NCBI GenBank assembly: GCA_050943315.1
Contig: JBMNOY010000007.1
Location: forward strand, 1 to 61,477
Length of the DNA stretch: 61,477 nt
Reading direction: 5' to 3'
From: JBDKUD01 sp050943315
Lineage (GTDB): Bacteria > Bacillota > Syntrophomonadia > Syntrophomonadales > Syntrophomonadaceae
Shown here: piece after piece, positions 59,951 through 61,477 of the stretch
Layout: every line of letters starts with the position of its first letter
How positions within the stretch are numbered: the first letter of the stretch is position 1
Notes under the pieces: model-generated
What the model was told of the DNA's origin: nothing
The model's input: only the letters and a program-made list of their open reading frames with translations
The model's database searches: none
Position numbers and translations under genes: made by a program

Positions 59951-61477
59951 CTACATTTGCTCCGGAGCACTGACACCCAGGGTGTCCAGAGCATTTTTAA
60001 TAGTAATCCGGGTAATGTGCATGAGCATTAAGCGAGCATCCTGTAATTCCTGATTATCATTGATTACCCGGAAATGATTATAGAAGCTGTGAAATAAACC
60101 GGCCAGTTCCAGTACATAATGTGCTATACGATGCGGAGCCAGGGTTCGAGCGGCAATATTAATTTCTTCCGGAAAATCGGCCAGTTTTCTTAAAATTTGC
60201 AGTTCTTCTTTCTCTTGCAAGACCTTAAAATTAATATTCCTAACGGGTTTGAGCTTAATCCCCAGGGTTTGCGCTTGCTTAAAAATACTGCATATGCGGG
60301 CATGAGCGTACTGAACATAATAAACCGGGTTATCCTGATTCTTCTTTTTAGCCAGTTCCATATCAAAATCCAAATGGCTGTCCGGGCTGCGCATGACAAA
60401 GAAAAACCGGGCGGCATCCTTGCCGACTTCATCAATTAATTCATCCAGGGAAATGGTGGTACCGGTTCTTTTCGACATACGCACCACTTCTCCCCCCCGG
60501 TATAGTCTTACCAGTTGCATGAGCAGCATATCCAGTCTATCCGGATTATAGCCCAGCGCTTCCATAGCACCCTTCATACGGGCTACATGACCATGATGGT
60601 CGGCTCCCCAGATATCAATCACCCAATCAAAACCGCGTTCAAACTTGTTCTGGTGATAAGCAATATCGGCAGCAAAATAGGTGGGCAGTCCATTGGCCCT
60701 TTGTAAAACCTCATCCTTTTCATCCCCGAATAAGGTGGTTTTAAGCCATAATGCCCCTTCCTCCTCATAAACATAATCCCGTTCCTTCAGGAACTCAATA
60801 ACCTTGCCAATACTTCCCGATTCATGCAAACTTTTTTCACTAAACCAAACATCATAGTCAATGCCAAAGTTATGCAGGGTTTGTTTTATGTAGGTTATTT
60901 TCTCCTCAAGGGCATATTCTACCATCAACTGACGTCTCTCATGAGAAGGCATCTTTAAAAAAGAATCCTTATATTTACTTATTATGTTACGAACGGTATC
61001 AATAACATCCTGCCCGGCATAACCGTTTTCAGGGAATTGGATGTATTCCCCCATGAGCTGCAAATAGCGAGCCTCCAGTGATTCACCGAAGATCTCTATT
61101 TGGTTGCCGGCATCATTTATATAAAATTCTCTCTCTACGTCAAAACCGGCCCGGGCGAGTATATTGGCCAGGGTATCGCCGATAGCCCCGCCCCGGGCAT
61201 TGCCCATATGCAGATTGCCAGTAGGATTGGCACTGACAAATTCAACCTGCACCTTGGTGTTGCGTTTTGGATTGCACCCATAATTTGATCCCATGCCCAT
61301 TATCAACTCAGGTATTGTATAGAGCCAGTCCGGCTGGAGGAAAAAGTTAATAAACCCTGGGCCGGCTATTTCCACTCGGTCTACCGGGAAAGGCAGGGAC
61401 CCGGCATTAGCAGTAATTATTTCTGCAATTTTACGGGGAGCCATGCGGGCCGGTTTTGCCAACAGCATGGCTACATT
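59951..61477 (-). CDS. argS: Arginyl-tRNA synthetase, C-terminal most of gene (runs off right edge)
   Basis: Class I synthetase missing only its start (roughly the first 45-55 residues lie outside). The reading frame continues to the window edge: NVAMLLAKPARMAP belongs to the N-terminal tRNA-binding domain. HIGH is HMGN in SANPTGNLHMGNARGG, and KMSK reads RMSKRTG in VVRMSKRTGTTISLDEL. The C-terminal anticodon-binding helices end LDTLGVSAPEQM. Its stop is 11 bp from rpoE. Confidence 0.95.
   Translation of the reverse strand, partial: NVAMLLAKPARMAPRKIAEIITANAGSLPFPVDRVEIAGPGFINFFLQPDWLYTIPELIMGMGSNYGCNPKRNTKVQVEFVSANPTGNLHMGNARGGAIGDTLANILARAGFDVEREFYINDAGNQIEIFGESLEARYLQLMGEYIQFPENGYAGQDVIDTVRNIISKYKDSFLKMPSHERRQLMVEYALEEKITYIKQTLHNFGIDYDVWFSEKSLHESGSIGKVIEFLKERDYVYEEEGALWLKTTLFGDEKDEVLQRANGLPTYFAADIAYHQNKFERGFDWVIDIWGADHHGHVARMKGAMEALGYNPDRLDMLLMQLVRLYRGGEVVRMSKRTGTTISLDELIDEVGKDAARFFFVMRSPDSHLDFDMELAKKKNQDNPVYYVQYAHARICSIFKQAQTLGIKLKPVRNINFKVLQEKEELQILRKLADFPEEINIAARTLAPHRIAHYVLELAGLFHSFYNHFRVINDNQELQDARLMLMHITRITIKNALDTLGVSAPEQM

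Overview
This 61.5 kb window is a chromosomal, housekeeping stretch of a low-to-medium GC, spore-lineage Firmicute (Clostridia). The gene order and the sporulation genes sigH, spoIIID, spoIID and spo0F would suit a Syntrophomonas-like organism; that genus-level guess is inference. Every gene I can support reads on the minus strand except one small gene at 12422..12820. The order closely follows two Bacillus subtilis neighbourhoods that are joined here.

Region 1 (1-20.2 kb, minus strand). The ctsR-mcsA-mcsB-clpC stress operon, with a CtsR operator, is followed by radA-disA. Next come yacL-ispD-ispF, gltX, a cysteine T-box, cysE-cysS-mrnC, a RAYT-type transposase element, thyA-folA, rlmB and sigH. 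The region ends with five tRNA genes (Thr-Tyr-fMet-Thr-Met) and the start of tuf, which runs off the left edge.

Region 2 (20.2-30.6 kb). A GC-rich array of 258-bp palindromic tandem repeats lies against the stop codon of an unusual long FtsA-like gene. Then follow wecG/tagA, a flagellar rod gene, mbl, spoIIID, spoIID, murA and ywmB, and two small membrane proteins.

Region 3 (30.7-61.5 kb). The complete F1Fo ATP synthase operon (AtpZ/I-B-E-F-H-A-G-D-C) is followed, reading rightward, by a MazG-like gene and a dCMP deaminase. Then come glyA, rpiB, an arginine-phosphatase-like ywlE, mntP, sua5, prmC, prfA, yqhQ, rpmE, a yhaM-like exonuclease, a radical SAM protein, a LysM/M23 peptidase and rho. 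The last genes are glpX, a transaldolase, fba, spo0F, alr, a FemAB-like gene, pyrG, an MBL hydrolase, a short rpoE (delta) and argS, which runs off the right edge.

Functional themes are protein quality control by arginine phosphorylation (McsB as writer, YwlE as probable eraser), translation (tRNAs, three synthetases, release factor and its methylase), cell wall and cell shape, energy conservation, and sporulation control. The most unusual material is non-coding. It comprises the palindromic tandem array, a RAYT element with perfect 14-bp terminal repeats, and small interspersed inverted-repeat elements whose ends repeatedly coincide with or abut stop codons. No CRISPR array, prophage or classical defence island is visible.
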